Shown here one piece after another: positions 48,884 through 57,186 of a stretch of 64,000 nt of DNA. Positions within the stretch are counted from its first letter, which is position 1, and the number at the start of each line of letters is the position of its first letter. Position numbers and translations under genes: made by a program. The stretch lies in contig NZ_QYUL01000003.1 of the NCBI RefSeq assembly GCF_003590795.1, forward strand, positions 186,001-250,000, read 5' to 3'. The notes beneath the pieces were generated by a model that saw only the letters and a list, made by a program, of their open reading frames with translations, searched no databases and was not told where the DNA came from. Source of the DNA: Azospirillum cavernae. GTDB lineage: Bacteria; Pseudomonadota; Alphaproteobacteria; Azospirillales; Azospirillaceae.

Positions 48884-51111
48884 TGCGGCGTTTGCAAATC
48901 CGGGTGCGCGGGCTGGTCCAAGGCGTGGGGTTCCGCCCCCATGTCCACGCGCAGGCCCTGCGCTTTGGCGTCACTGGCTGGGTGCGCAACGATTCCCAGG
49001 GCGTGCTGATCGAGGGACAGGGGGACGGCGTCGCCGCCTTTGTCGAGGCGCTGACCGCGCAGGCCCCGCCGCTGGCCCGCATCGACGCGGTGGAGAGCGT
49101 CGAATGTCCGGCGCTGGCGGGAGAAACCAGCTTCGCAATCCACGCCAGCGACGCCAGCGGGGTGGTCGCCACCGGCGTGGCCGCCGACGCCGCCGTCTGC
49201 CCGGCCTGTCTGGCCGAGCTGTTCGATCCCAGCGACCGGCGGCATCGCTACGCCTTTTTGAACTGCGCCCATTGCGGCCCGCGCTTCACCATCACCCGCC
49301 GCTTGCCCTACGACCGACCGCAAACGGCGATGGCGGGCTTTCCGCTCTGCCCGGCTTGCGCGGCGGAGTATGACGATCCGACCGACCGGCGCTTTCACGC
49401 CCAGCCCACCGCCTGCCCGGATTGCGGCCCCCGACTGTCCTGCCCGCCGGAGGTCATCCTCGACCATCTGCGCGCCGGGCGGATCGTCGCGCTGAAAGGG
49501 TTGGGCGGCTTTCATCTGGTCTGCGACGCGACGCGGGCCGACACGGTGGAACGCTTGCGCCGGGTCAAGCAGCGCAACGGCAAGCCCTTCGCCCTGATGG
49601 TCGCCAACGCCGCCTCCGCCGCCCGCTTCGTCGCTTTGTCGGCGGAGGAGCGCGCCCTGTTGACCGGCCACGCCCGCCCGATCCTGCTGGCCCGGCGGCG
49701 CGCGGACGGCCCGGTGCTGGCCCCCGGCGTCGCCCCCGATCTGGCGTGGTTGGGCGTCATGCTGCCCTACACGCCGCTGCATCACCTGCTGTTTCACGAG
49801 GCGGCGGGGCGACCGGCTGGTACGGGCTGGATGGAGGAACCGCAGGATCTGGCCCTGGTGATGACCTCGGCCAACCCCGGCGGCGAACCGCTGGTCATCG
49901 ACAATGACGAGGCGCGGGCGCGGCTGGGCGGCATCGCCGACGTCATCGTCGATCATGACCGGCCCATCATCGTCCGCGCCGACGATTCGGTGACGCGCTG
50001 GCTGGCTGGCGCCCCCGCCGTGCTGCGCCGGGGGCGTGGGCGGGTTCCCGAACCGATCCGGCTGGCCCATCCGGTTCCGCCGATTCTGGCGGTCGGCGGC
50101 CATTTGAAGACCGCGATTTGCGTGACGCGGGGGGACGAGGCGTTCCTGTCGCAGCACATCGGCGACCTCGACAACGCCGCGACCATCGGCTTTTTCGAGG
50201 AGACGGTCGGCCATCTGCTGCATCTGCTGGGGGTGGCGCCGGTGGCGGTCGCCCACGACGCCCACCCTGATTTTCCCAGCACCCGCTTTGCCGAACGCTT
50301 GGGCCTGCCCATTGTGGCGGTGCAGCATCATCACGCCCATCTCGCCGCCGTTTTGGCCGAACATCGGGTGACGGAACCGACGCTTGGTCTGGCGCTCGAC
50401 GGCTTCGGGCTGGGGCCGGGGGGCGAATCCTGGGGCGGGGAGCTGTTGCGGGTCGAGGGCGCGGGCTTCACCCGGCTTGGGCGCTTGGCCCGGCTGGCCC
50501 AACCCGGCGGCGACGTCGCCGCCCGGCAGCCGTGGCGGATGGCGGCGGCGGCCCTGGCGCGGATGGGCCGGGCGGAGGAGATTCCCGCCCGCTTCGCCGC
50601 CCATGGCCCGGCGGAGGGGGTTCGGCGGATGATCGAGCGGGGGATCAACGCGCCGCTGACCAGCTCTTGCGGGCGCTGGTTCGACGCGGCTTGCGGGATC
50701 CTCGGCGTGCGCCCGCTGGCCGGGTTTGAGGGCGAGGCGCCGATGGTGCTGGAATCGCTGGTCCACCGTCCGCGCGTCGCCGAGGGGACGTGGAGCGTCC
50801 GCGACGGCGTGCTCGACCTCACCCCCCTGCTGGAGCGTCTGTTGACGGCGACCGACGCGACGGAGGGGGCCGAGCTGTTCCACGGAACCTTGATCGCCGC
50901 GTTGATCGCCTGGGCGCTGCCGGAGTTGCGAACGCGCGGGGAGCGGCGGATCGCGCTGTCGGGCGGTTGCCTGATGAACGCCGTTCTGGCGGCGGGATTG
51001 GTGGACGGCTTCGCCGCCGCCGGGGTGGCGGCGCTGCTGCCGCGTCAGGCCCCGGCGAACGACGGCGGTCTGGCGCTGGGGCAGGCCTGGGTCGCGGCGC
51101 GGACTCTGTGA
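48880..51111 (+). CDS. hypF: Carbamoyltransferase HypF (hydrogenase maturation), orphan
   Basis: 743 residues. N-terminal acylphosphatase domain (RVRGLVQGVGFRPHV), two zinc-finger pairs (CPAC/CAHC and CPAC/CPDC), a YrdC-like domain (about 195-380, KQRNGKPFALM) and a Kae1-like carbamoyltransferase domain (HHHAHLAAVLAEH, LDGFGLGPGG, LSGGCLMN). HypF turns carbamoyl phosphate and ATP into a carbamoyl-adenylate and passes it to HypE for making the cyanide ligands of [NiFe]-hydrogenase. No hydrogenase or other hyp gene is in this window, and the start is locked to the stop of a sensor kinase (ATGA), which is an unusual setting. Confidence 0.93.
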   Translation: MMRRLQIRVRGLVQGVGFRPHVHAQALRFGVTGWVRNDSQGVLIEGQGDGVAAFVEALTAQAPPLARIDAVESVECPALAGETSFAIHASDASGVVATGVAADAAVCPACLAELFDPSDRRHRYAFLNCAHCGPRFTITRRLPYDRPQTAMAGFPLCPACAAEYDDPTDRRFHAQPTACPDCGPRLSCPPEVILDHLRAGRIVALKGLGGFHLVCDATRADTVERLRRVKQRNGKPFALMVANAASAARFVALSAEERALLTGHARPILLARRRADGPVLAPGVAPDLAWLGVMLPYTPLHHLLFHEAAGRPAGTGWMEEPQDLALVMTSANPGGEPLVIDNDEARARLGGIADVIVDHDRPIIVRADDSVTRWLAGAPAVLRRGRGRVPEPIRLAHPVPPILAVGGHLKTAICVTRGDEAFLSQHIGDLDNAATIGFFEETVGHLLHLLGVAPVAVAHDAHPDFPSTRFAERLGLPIVAVQHHHAHLAAVLAEHRVTEPTLGLALDGFGLGPGGESWGGELLRVEGAGFTRLGRLARLAQPGGDVAARQPWRMAAAALARMGRAEEIPARFAAHGPAEGVRRMIERGINAPLTSSCGRWFDAACGILGVRPLAGFEGEAPMVLESLVHRPRVAEGTWSVRDGVLDLTPLLERLLTATDATEGAELFHGTLIAALIAWALPELRTRGERRIALSGGCLMNAVLAAGLVDGFAAAGVAALLPRQAPANDGGLALGQAWVAARTL

Positions 51112-51178
51112 GGGCTGCGGTTGCGGCGACGGGGCGAACAGCCCATATGTTGCGTTCCTATGAATCTGGAAAGCGACG

Positions 51179-52459
51179 GTGTCCGTCATGCGTGTGGTCA
51201 GCGAGGGACGCCGGGCGGCGTTGGGAACGATGGTCGCCGTGGCGGCGCTGCTGTGGACGGCCAACATCCCGGCCCGCGCCGCAACCGCGTCAACCGCCGG
51301 GACGGAGCTGGCGGCGAAGACCTGCGCCACGCTGACGGCACGGGTCGATGAGATCCCCGGTTCGGGATCGGTGTTTCTGCGCAGCTACGACAACGCTTTC
51401 GCCGCCGGGCCGACTTCGGAACCGGCGCTGTCCGTCGCCGCCTTCACCTACGACAACGCGCTGGCCGTCATCGCGCTGCACGCCTGCGGCCAGCGCGCGC
51501 AGGCGTTGCGGATCGGCGAGGCGCTGTTGGACGCGGCCAACCTCGACCGCGCCGGGCGCAAGGGGCGGCTGCGCAACACCTACCGGGCGGGCGCGCAGAA
51601 GCAGCGGCCAATCCCGCCGATGGGCTGGTGGGATGTGGTGGAAAACCGCTGGCTGGAGGATCCCTATCAGGTCGGCACCGCCACCGGCAACGTCGCCTGG
51701 GCCGGGCTGGCCCTGCTGACCCTGGCCGAGGCGACCGGCGAAAAACGCTTCCGCGAGGGGGCGGCGGGGTTGGCCCGCTGGGTGGTGGAGCACGCCGCCG
51801 ACCCGCGCGGACCGGGCGGCTTCAACGGCGGAGTGCAGGGCTTTGACAACGCGTCGCAAGCGCTGACCTGGAAGGCGACGGAGCACAACACCGATCTGGT
51901 CGCCCTGTTTGACCGGCTGGGCGGCGGCGGCGAATGGGCGGCCCCGGCCAAGGCGGCGCGCGGCTTTCTGGACGCGCTGTGGGCGGCGGGCGGCGATCAC
52001 TTCCCCGTCGGCACCACGCCGGACGGGGTGACGGTGAGCCGCGCCACCTCCGGCTTGGACGCCCAGCTCTGGCCGCTGCTGCTGCGCGACGCGCCGACGG
52101 GCTGGCGGGCGGCGCTGACCTACGCCGAGCGCGCCCATGGGGTGGAGGGCGGTTTCGACTTCAACGACGACCGTGACGGCGTGTGGGTGGAAGGCACGGC
52201 GCAAGCGGCGCTGGCCTATCGCGCGGTGGGGCGCAAGGCCGACGCCGACCGGCTGTTCGCCGATCTGTTGCAAGACGTCAGCCCCGGCGGCTTCCTGTGG
52301 GCGACCCGCTCGGCGATCCTGACCACTGGCTTGGCCATCGGGCCGGAGAGCAAGACCGCCGATTTCCTCTATTACCGCCGCCCGCATCTGGGGGCCACCG
52401 CCTGGGCGGCGCTGGCCGCCCAAGGCTGGAATCCCTTCACCGGCGCGCGGCTTCCCTGA
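51179..52459 (+). CDS. Exported helical-barrel (six-hairpin type) protein of unknown function
   Basis: 426 residues with a signal peptide (about 11-35, ending ARA-AT). The rest is rich in repeated helix pairs with Gly/Trp motifs (MGWWDVVENRW, GTATGNVAWAGLALL, NTDLVALFDRL, GFDFNDDRDGVWVEGTAQAAL), the pattern of an (alpha/alpha)6 toroid as found in glycoside hydrolases, lyases and terpene-type cyclases. I cannot assign an enzyme class. The GTG at 51179 has GGAAAG five bases upstream; an ATG at 51188 is the alternative. Stops 13 bases from the convergent SPFH gene. Confidence 0.72.
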   Translation: MSVMRVVSEGRRAALGTMVAVAALLWTANIPARAATASTAGTELAAKTCATLTARVDEIPGSGSVFLRSYDNAFAAGPTSEPALSVAAFTYDNALAVIALHACGQRAQALRIGEALLDAANLDRAGRKGRLRNTYRAGAQKQRPIPPMGWWDVVENRWLEDPYQVGTATGNVAWAGLALLTLAEATGEKRFREGAAGLARWVVEHAADPRGPGGFNGGVQGFDNASQALTWKATEHNTDLVALFDRLGGGGEWAAPAKAARGFLDALWAAGGDHFPVGTTPDGVTVSRATSGLDAQLWPLLLRDAPTGWRAALTYAERAHGVEGGFDFNDDRDGVWVEGTAQAALAYRAVGRKADADRLFADLLQDVSPGGFLWATRSAILTTGLAIGPESKTADFLYYRRPHLGATAWAALAAQGWNPFTGARLP

Positions 52460-52472
52460 CCAAGCCCACCCG

Positions 52473-53603
52473 TTACGGCGTCGCCGAGGGCAGCGCCGCA
52501 GCGGGCGGCAGGGGCGGGGTGTTGGACGGCGGGTCGTTCGCCGGTGTGGTTGGCATGGTCGTGGTGGGCAATGCGGCGGTGGGCAGGGGGGCGGTCGGCA
52601 ATGCGGCGGTCGGCAGCGAGGTCGGCAACGGCGCGGCTGGTTGTTGCGGCGCGGCCTCGCGCGCTGGGGCCGCCGTCGGCTTGGCGTCGTCGGCGGTGTT
52701 CAGGATGACCGGCAGACCGTCGCGCCCGCCGATGATGATCGTCTTGGCGTTGGGGGAATCGGCGAAGGCCCGCGTCGCTTCGATGCCGCGCAGGCGCAGA
52801 TATTCCGGCGTGATGGTGTGGGCGACGGTTTCCTGGAAGTCGCGAATACCCTCGGCCTCGATCCGCTTCCGGTCCCGCTCCTTGGCCTCGCGGGCGACGC
52901 GGAAGTCGTATTCCTGCATGATCTGCTGCTGTTCCATCTTGCGGTCGATGGCCTGACGGACCAGCGGCGGCAGGGCGATGCCGCTGACCAGCACATCCTC
53001 CACCCGTATCATCGCCTCGCCCGCATGTTCGGGCGCGATGTCGAATTCGTCGGGGGGGACCGGGAAATCCTTGCGCGCGTGGGTCAGCAGGAAATTCTGA
53101 ATGTCGGCGCGGTCAAAGGAATAGAAGGTCTCCGGGTTGCGTTCCGAAATGAACTCATACACCAGGCTGGCCATTTTGGGATGAACCAGGGTTTCGGCGT
53201 AGGCCGGCCCGGTCAGCTTGTGCAGCAGACCGGCGGCGGGCGGGTTGACGCGGTAGCGGATCGCCACCTCCACCGTCAGCGCCATGCCGTTGGCCGACAC
53301 CGCTTCGTATTTGCGGTTGTCGTTGCGCAGACGCACGTCATACAGGGTCACGACGTCCCACGGGAAAATGACGTGCATGCCTTCCTTGAAGACATGTTCG
53401 GTCACGGTTCCGCCGAGAAAACGCAGCCACAACACGCCGACGTGACCGGCGGGCACCTCGATGAAGATCGACGGGCCAAGCGCGAACAGCGCCATCAGCG
53501 TGGTCAGAATCAGCGCGTAAAAGGAAATGGCGTGCCGCTTCATCCACAGCCGGGCGCGCTGTGGGGCGGATGGGTGGTGGGGGGCCAAATCGATGGTGGT
53601 CAT
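52473..53603 (-). CDS. SPFH/band 7 (prohibitin-like) membrane protein
   Basis: 376 residues: one N-terminal membrane helix (about 27-48), an SPFH/band 7 domain (about 50-200, VPAGHVGVLWLRFLGG, VEVAIRYRVNPPAAGLL), a charged helical stalk (VRQAIDRKMEQQQIMQEYDF) and a Pro/Thr/Ala-rich tail with near-repeats of LPTAALPT and LPTAPLPT (about 325-350). Such proteins form large membrane-bound rings that organise lipids and proteases such as FtsH. The start overlaps the stop of a 65-residue membrane protein gene (ATGA), a likely partner. No FtsH or NfeD gene is adjacent. Confidence 0.87.
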   Translation of the reverse strand: MTTIDLAPHHPSAPQRARLWMKRHAISFYALILTTLMALFALGPSIFIEVPAGHVGVLWLRFLGGTVTEHVFKEGMHVIFPWDVVTLYDVRLRNDNRKYEAVSANGMALTVEVAIRYRVNPPAAGLLHKLTGPAYAETLVHPKMASLVYEFISERNPETFYSFDRADIQNFLLTHARKDFPVPPDEFDIAPEHAGEAMIRVEDVLVSGIALPPLVRQAIDRKMEQQQIMQEYDFRVAREAKERDRKRIEAEGIRDFQETVAHTITPEYLRLRGIEATRAFADSPNAKTIIIGGRDGLPVILNTADDAKPTAAPAREAAPQQPAAPLPTSLPTAALPTAPLPTAALPTTTMPTTPANDPPSNTPPLPPAAALPSATP

Positions 53604-53797
53604 CGGGATCTCAGCGACAGGATCTTGTCGCGCAGCCGGGCGCTGGGCCGTCCAACCGCCTGGATGATGAAATCAACCATTGGCGTCAGGAACAGAGCCA
53701 GCAGGAAATGCCCCATGAACCCGAACACGGTGTTGCGCCCCATGACGCCGCAAACCACGCAGGCGGCGATGTACAGGCCAGAAAAGATGATCGGCAT
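53600..53797 (-). CDS. Small hydrophobic membrane protein
   Basis: 65 residues with two predicted helices (about 2-20 and 26-47) and a basic tail. The family is not recognised. Its stop interlocks with the SPFH gene start, so the two are co-translated and the product may be an accessory of the SPFH ring. Confidence 0.65.
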   Translation of the reverse strand: MPIIFSGLYIAACVVCGVMGRNTVFGFMGHFLLALFLTPMVDFIIQAVGRPSARLRDKILSLRSR

Positions 53798-53912
53798 GGT
53801 CCGGGCCTCAAGAAAAAACAGGCGTCGCTCGGGCGGCGCGCGGGATGACGCAGCCGGGGGCTGGGGCGGAGACGCCGAAACGGCCCCTCCGCCCCTGTCC
53901 TCCTAGCACGGA

Positions 53913-54602
53913 TCAGGCCGCGACGGCGTCGGGAACCGCGTCAGGAACCACGCCCTTGCGGCGGCGCAGCTCGTCATACTTCTCGCGGAAATAGGTTTTC
54001 ACCTTCTCCGGGTCGAAGGTCAGGAAGGTGCCGCCCGAGGCGAAATGCTGCTGGAACACCTTGCCAAGCGCGTAGGTGAAGGCGGCGTTGAACAGCGGCT
54101 GCGTGGCGAAGCGCGTGACCGTGCCGACCACCGGAACGCTGCGCAGCGCCGCGTTGACCGCCGCCGAACCCAGGATGCCGCCGCCCAGCAGAGCCGGAGT
54201 GACGCTGGCCAGCAGGGTTCCCACCGCCGAACGGCCGATGTCGGCGCGGAAGCTGACGCCATAGACGTCCGACAGCTCTTTCAACAGACGGAGCTGAACG
54301 ACGGCCACGGCGGCGGTGTCCACGAAGGCCACCGGGATGACCCCGGCGGCGGCCGACAGCAGCACATGGTTGCGGATGATGGTGTGGGCGTGACGCTCGC
54401 GCTCGCTCTCAACGGTCGCTTCGGAGGCGACCGCTTCCGGGGCCGCGTCCAGGGCCGCAGCCTCGGGCGCGGCTTCCGACGCGGTTTCGGCGGCGCTGTC
54501 CGTCACGAACGGGGTGGTCGGGGCGGCGGCCGCTTCGACCACCGGATCCGGCGTGAACGGCGGGGCGCCGTCGCCGGTCGGCGGGTCTTTCTTAATGACC
54601 AT
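53913..54602 (-). CDS. DUF697 (YcjF-like) family protein
   Basis: 229 residues. The first 90 are a low-complexity Ala/Glu/Pro/Ser stretch (ETASEAAPEAAALDAAPEA); the rest is a DUF697 domain with two hydrophobic segments (HVLLSAAAGVIPVAFVDTAA and SAVGTLLASVTPALLGGGIL) and a basic C-terminal helix (YFREKYDELRRRK). Members are membrane-associated and often linked with GTPases or stress genes; the function is unknown. The ATG at 54602 has GGGAG about nine bases upstream. It is about 115 bases upstream of the SPFH unit on the same strand, so co-transcription is possible. Confidence 0.82.
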   Translation of the reverse strand: MVIKKDPPTGDGAPPFTPDPVVEAAAAPTTPFVTDSAAETASEAAPEAAALDAAPEAVASEATVESERERHAHTIIRNHVLLSAAAGVIPVAFVDTAAVAVVQLRLLKELSDVYGVSFRADIGRSAVGTLLASVTPALLGGGILGSAAVNAALRSVPVVGTVTRFATQPLFNAAFTYALGKVFQQHFASGGTFLTFDPEKVKTYFREKYDELRRRKGVVPDAVPDAVAA

Positions 54603-54799
54603 CGGTTGGTGCTCCCAAAAAAGCATCGGTGAAGACCGCGCGCCAAACCGGCGCGCGGCGTGTGACGGCCCCAAGGGGACGGCCCGCGTTGAACCGCCGA
54701 CGGGTGGAACCGACGGAGTCCTGATATGGGCTAACGAATGAACGCGTCATCGTCAAATCGGCAACAGCGCAATCGGAGGGGGTGAGGACAATCATGATT

Positions 54800-55534
54800 T
54801 TATAAGTCGAGCGGAAGAATGGTTTTTACAATTTCACGGCGGTGCTGAGTCAGGAAAAAATGGTCGCCCGGCAGAGCGCGCAGGGTGAATCCGGCCCCCG
54901 CCGCTCGCTCCCAACCCGCCACGTCGGCCACGCTGACCTCGGGATCCTCGGTTCCGGCGAAGGCGAACAGGGGAATCGGCAGGGGAGCGGGGGACGGATC
55001 GGAAAACCCGTCGGACATGGCGAAATCGGCGCGCAGCAGCGGCAGCATCAGATCCATCAACTCGGCGCAGGCCAGAACCTCCGGCGGGGTGCCGCCCAGC
55101 GCGTGCAGACGGTCGCGGAACTCCGCCTCGCTCAGGCTGGCGGTCGGCGCGCGGCGAAGCGGCTGGTCGGGCGCCCGTCGGCCCGAGACGGCCAGCAGCC
55201 GGGGCGGGCGCCCGTCCGCGATCAGGGCGCGCGCGGTGGCGTAGGCCAAGGCCGCCCCCAGCGAATGGCCGAACAGGATCAACGGACGGTCCAACCGGCT
55301 GGCCAGCGCGTCGAGGATCGCCGGAACCGCCGCCGCCACCTCGGTCAGGCAGGGTTCGCCGATGCGGCTTTCACGGCCCGGCAGGCGGACGGCGATGATC
55401 TCGTCGTCCGGCGCGGCGTGGAGATGCCAATCGCGGTACAGCGCCGCCCCGGCCCCGGCGTAGGGGAAACAGACCAGCGTGCGGCGCGGCTGGGAAACCG
55501 GGCGGAAGCCTTGCAGCCAGGGATTGCGGGTCAT
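54800..55534 (-). CDS. Type II thioesterase of the NRPS locus
   Basis: 244 residues, alpha/beta hydrolase of the external (type II) thioesterase class that clears mis-loaded carrier proteins. N-terminal LVCFPYAGAGAALYRDW is the class hallmark; nucleophile serine in LFGHSLGAALAY, Asp in AGTEDPEV and His in GDHFFL. The ATG at 55534 overlaps the upstream exporter stop (ATGA); the open frame above it is read-through from the exporter gene. Together with the exporters and NRPS genes it forms one minus-strand operon. Confidence 0.92.
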   Translation of the reverse strand: MTRNPWLQGFRPVSQPRRTLVCFPYAGAGAALYRDWHLHAAPDDEIIAVRLPGRESRIGEPCLTEVAAAVPAILDALASRLDRPLILFGHSLGAALAYATARALIADGRPPRLLAVSGRRAPDQPLRRAPTASLSEAEFRDRLHALGGTPPEVLACAELMDLMLPLLRADFAMSDGFSDPSPAPLPIPLFAFAGTEDPEVSVADVAGWERAAGAGFTLRALPGDHFFLTQHRREIVKTILPLDL

Positions 55535-57186
55535 GCCGCGCCTCCGTCTTGCGTCGAGGCGGGGCCGACGCGCCCGGCTTCGATCCGGCCCTCGTTCATG
55601 TGGTACACGCGGTCGGCCAGACCGAACCAACGGTCGTCGTGGGTGACGCAGATGACGATTTTTCCCTTGGCCTTCATCTCGGGCAGCAACTCTTCATAAA
55701 AGACACGGCGGAAATGGGGATCCTGGTCGGCGGCCCATTCGTCGAGGACGATGACCGGCTTGTCCTCCATCTGGGCGACGACCAGGGCCAACCGCTTGCG
55801 CTGGCCGGTGGACAGATCGACGGTGGTGAAGGCCCCATCCTGAACGTTGGCCTTGTCCTGCATCTCCAACCGCTCCAGCAGGGCGCGCGCGCGGGCCGGG
55901 TCGGGATCGGCGACGCCGTAGAGCCGCCGCGACAGGTGATAGTCCGAGAAAATCGCCGAAATCTGGTCGCGGTAGCTTTGCATCCGCTCCGGCTCCACCG
56001 GCTCGCCATCGGCCAGCAGGCTGCCGCCGCTGAGCGGCATCAGTCCGGTCAGCAGCCGCAGCATGGTCGATTTGCCGGACCCGTTGCCGCCGGTGACGAA
56101 GGTGATCTCCCCGGCGTGGAACTCCGCCGACAGCGGTCCGACCGAAAAGATCGGGTTCCCCGCCGCGTCGGTGTAGGAAAAGCTGGCGTTGCGCAAGGCG
56201 ATCCGCTGCGGCGGTTGGTCGAGCGCGCGGGCAGTTTCGTCGGGGGAATCGCCCGCCGCCGTGCTCAGCAGCGTCGCCATGCTTTCGATGTTGGCCAGGG
56301 CGAATTCGGTCTGCGTCACCAGCGGGGTGACGTGGGCCAGCGTGCCGACCGGCCCGACGATGAACAGCGCCGCCATGGTGGCCGGGACCACCACCTCGTG
56401 ATAGCTGGTGGTGAACAGCGGCACGACGAAGACCATCAAGCCGACCAGCACGTAAAACAGGGCCTGGAGCAGGGCGAATTCGCGGCCCCACTGCGCCTTC
56501 ATGCCGGTGTTGACCCGCCGCGCGGTGTCCGAGGCGTGGGCGAGATCGTCGATCACCCCGTCGGCCCGCCGCACGCTCATCCGCACCTCTTTGAAGCCGC
56601 GCAAAAGGTCGGTCAGCCCGTCGAACACGGACATCTCCGCCCCCATCGCCGCCCGCATCGACTGGCCAAGCGCCGCCATCCGCGAAAAGCGCAGGGCCAC
56701 GGCGAATCCGGCGAAGCTGAAGGCCATCACGCAGGCGATGGGCGACAGCCACGCCAGATAAAGGGCGAGGAAGACCAGCATCGTCGCCTGCTGCCCGCCG
56801 ATCACCAGCATCGGCAGGGTGCGGGCCAGCGTTTGGGTATCCTGCGTCAGGGCGCCGTGCAGGGCGGCGCGGCCCACCCGTTCGACCGTCACCAGATCGG
56901 CCCGGCGCACCGCGTCGAACAGGCGCACGCGCAGCCGGTGGATCAGCCCCTCGACGTCCTGCGAGGCGGTGACGAGCACGTAATTGTGGGTCACGCCGAA
57001 CAGGGTGATGGTGACGGCGAACAGCAGCAGCAGGCGGACGCTGAGGGTTCCCTTGGCGGCGTCCTTGGCGGCGAGATCGACGACCCAGAGAAGGACCGAG
57101 GTGGACAGCGCCGACAGCGCGGTCATGATCGCCAGCGACCGCAGATTTTGCGGAATTTCCTGCCGGATCAGACGGATCAGCCTCAC
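55531..57186 (-). CDS. Cyclic-peptide-type ABC exporter, membrane-ATPase half-transporter (second of two)
   Basis: 551 residues: six membrane helices (about 1-300), then an ATPase domain with Walker A TGGNGSGKST, signature LSTGQRKRLALV and Walker B VIVLDEWAADQDP. The signature and DEWAADQDP belong to the PvdE/SyrD group that moves siderophore precursors or cyclic peptides into the periplasm. Interlocked with the neighbouring exporter gene and the thioesterase by ATGA overlaps. Paralogue of the gene at 57183-58832. Confidence 0.9.
   Translation of the reverse strand: MRLIRLIRQEIPQNLRSLAIMTALSALSTSVLLWVVDLAAKDAAKGTLSVRLLLLFAVTITLFGVTHNYVLVTASQDVEGLIHRLRVRLFDAVRRADLVTVERVGRAALHGALTQDTQTLARTLPMLVIGGQQATMLVFLALYLAWLSPIACVMAFSFAGFAVALRFSRMAALGQSMRAAMGAEMSVFDGLTDLLRGFKEVRMSVRRADGVIDDLAHASDTARRVNTGMKAQWGREFALLQALFYVLVGLMVFVVPLFTTSYHEVVVPATMAALFIVGPVGTLAHVTPLVTQTEFALANIESMATLLSTAAGDSPDETARALDQPPQRIALRNASFSYTDAAGNPIFSVGPLSAEFHAGEITFVTGGNGSGKSTMLRLLTGLMPLSGGSLLADGEPVEPERMQSYRDQISAIFSDYHLSRRLYGVADPDPARARALLERLEMQDKANVQDGAFTTVDLSTGQRKRLALVVAQMEDKPVIVLDEWAADQDPHFRRVFYEELLPEMKAKGKIVICVTHDDRWFGLADRVYHMNEGRIEAGRVGPASTQDGGAA

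Noticed and set aside
52600-52640. Near-tandem repeats as a DNA repeat element
   Set aside because: They encode the LPTAALPT-type tail of the SPFH protein and are explained by the protein repeat.
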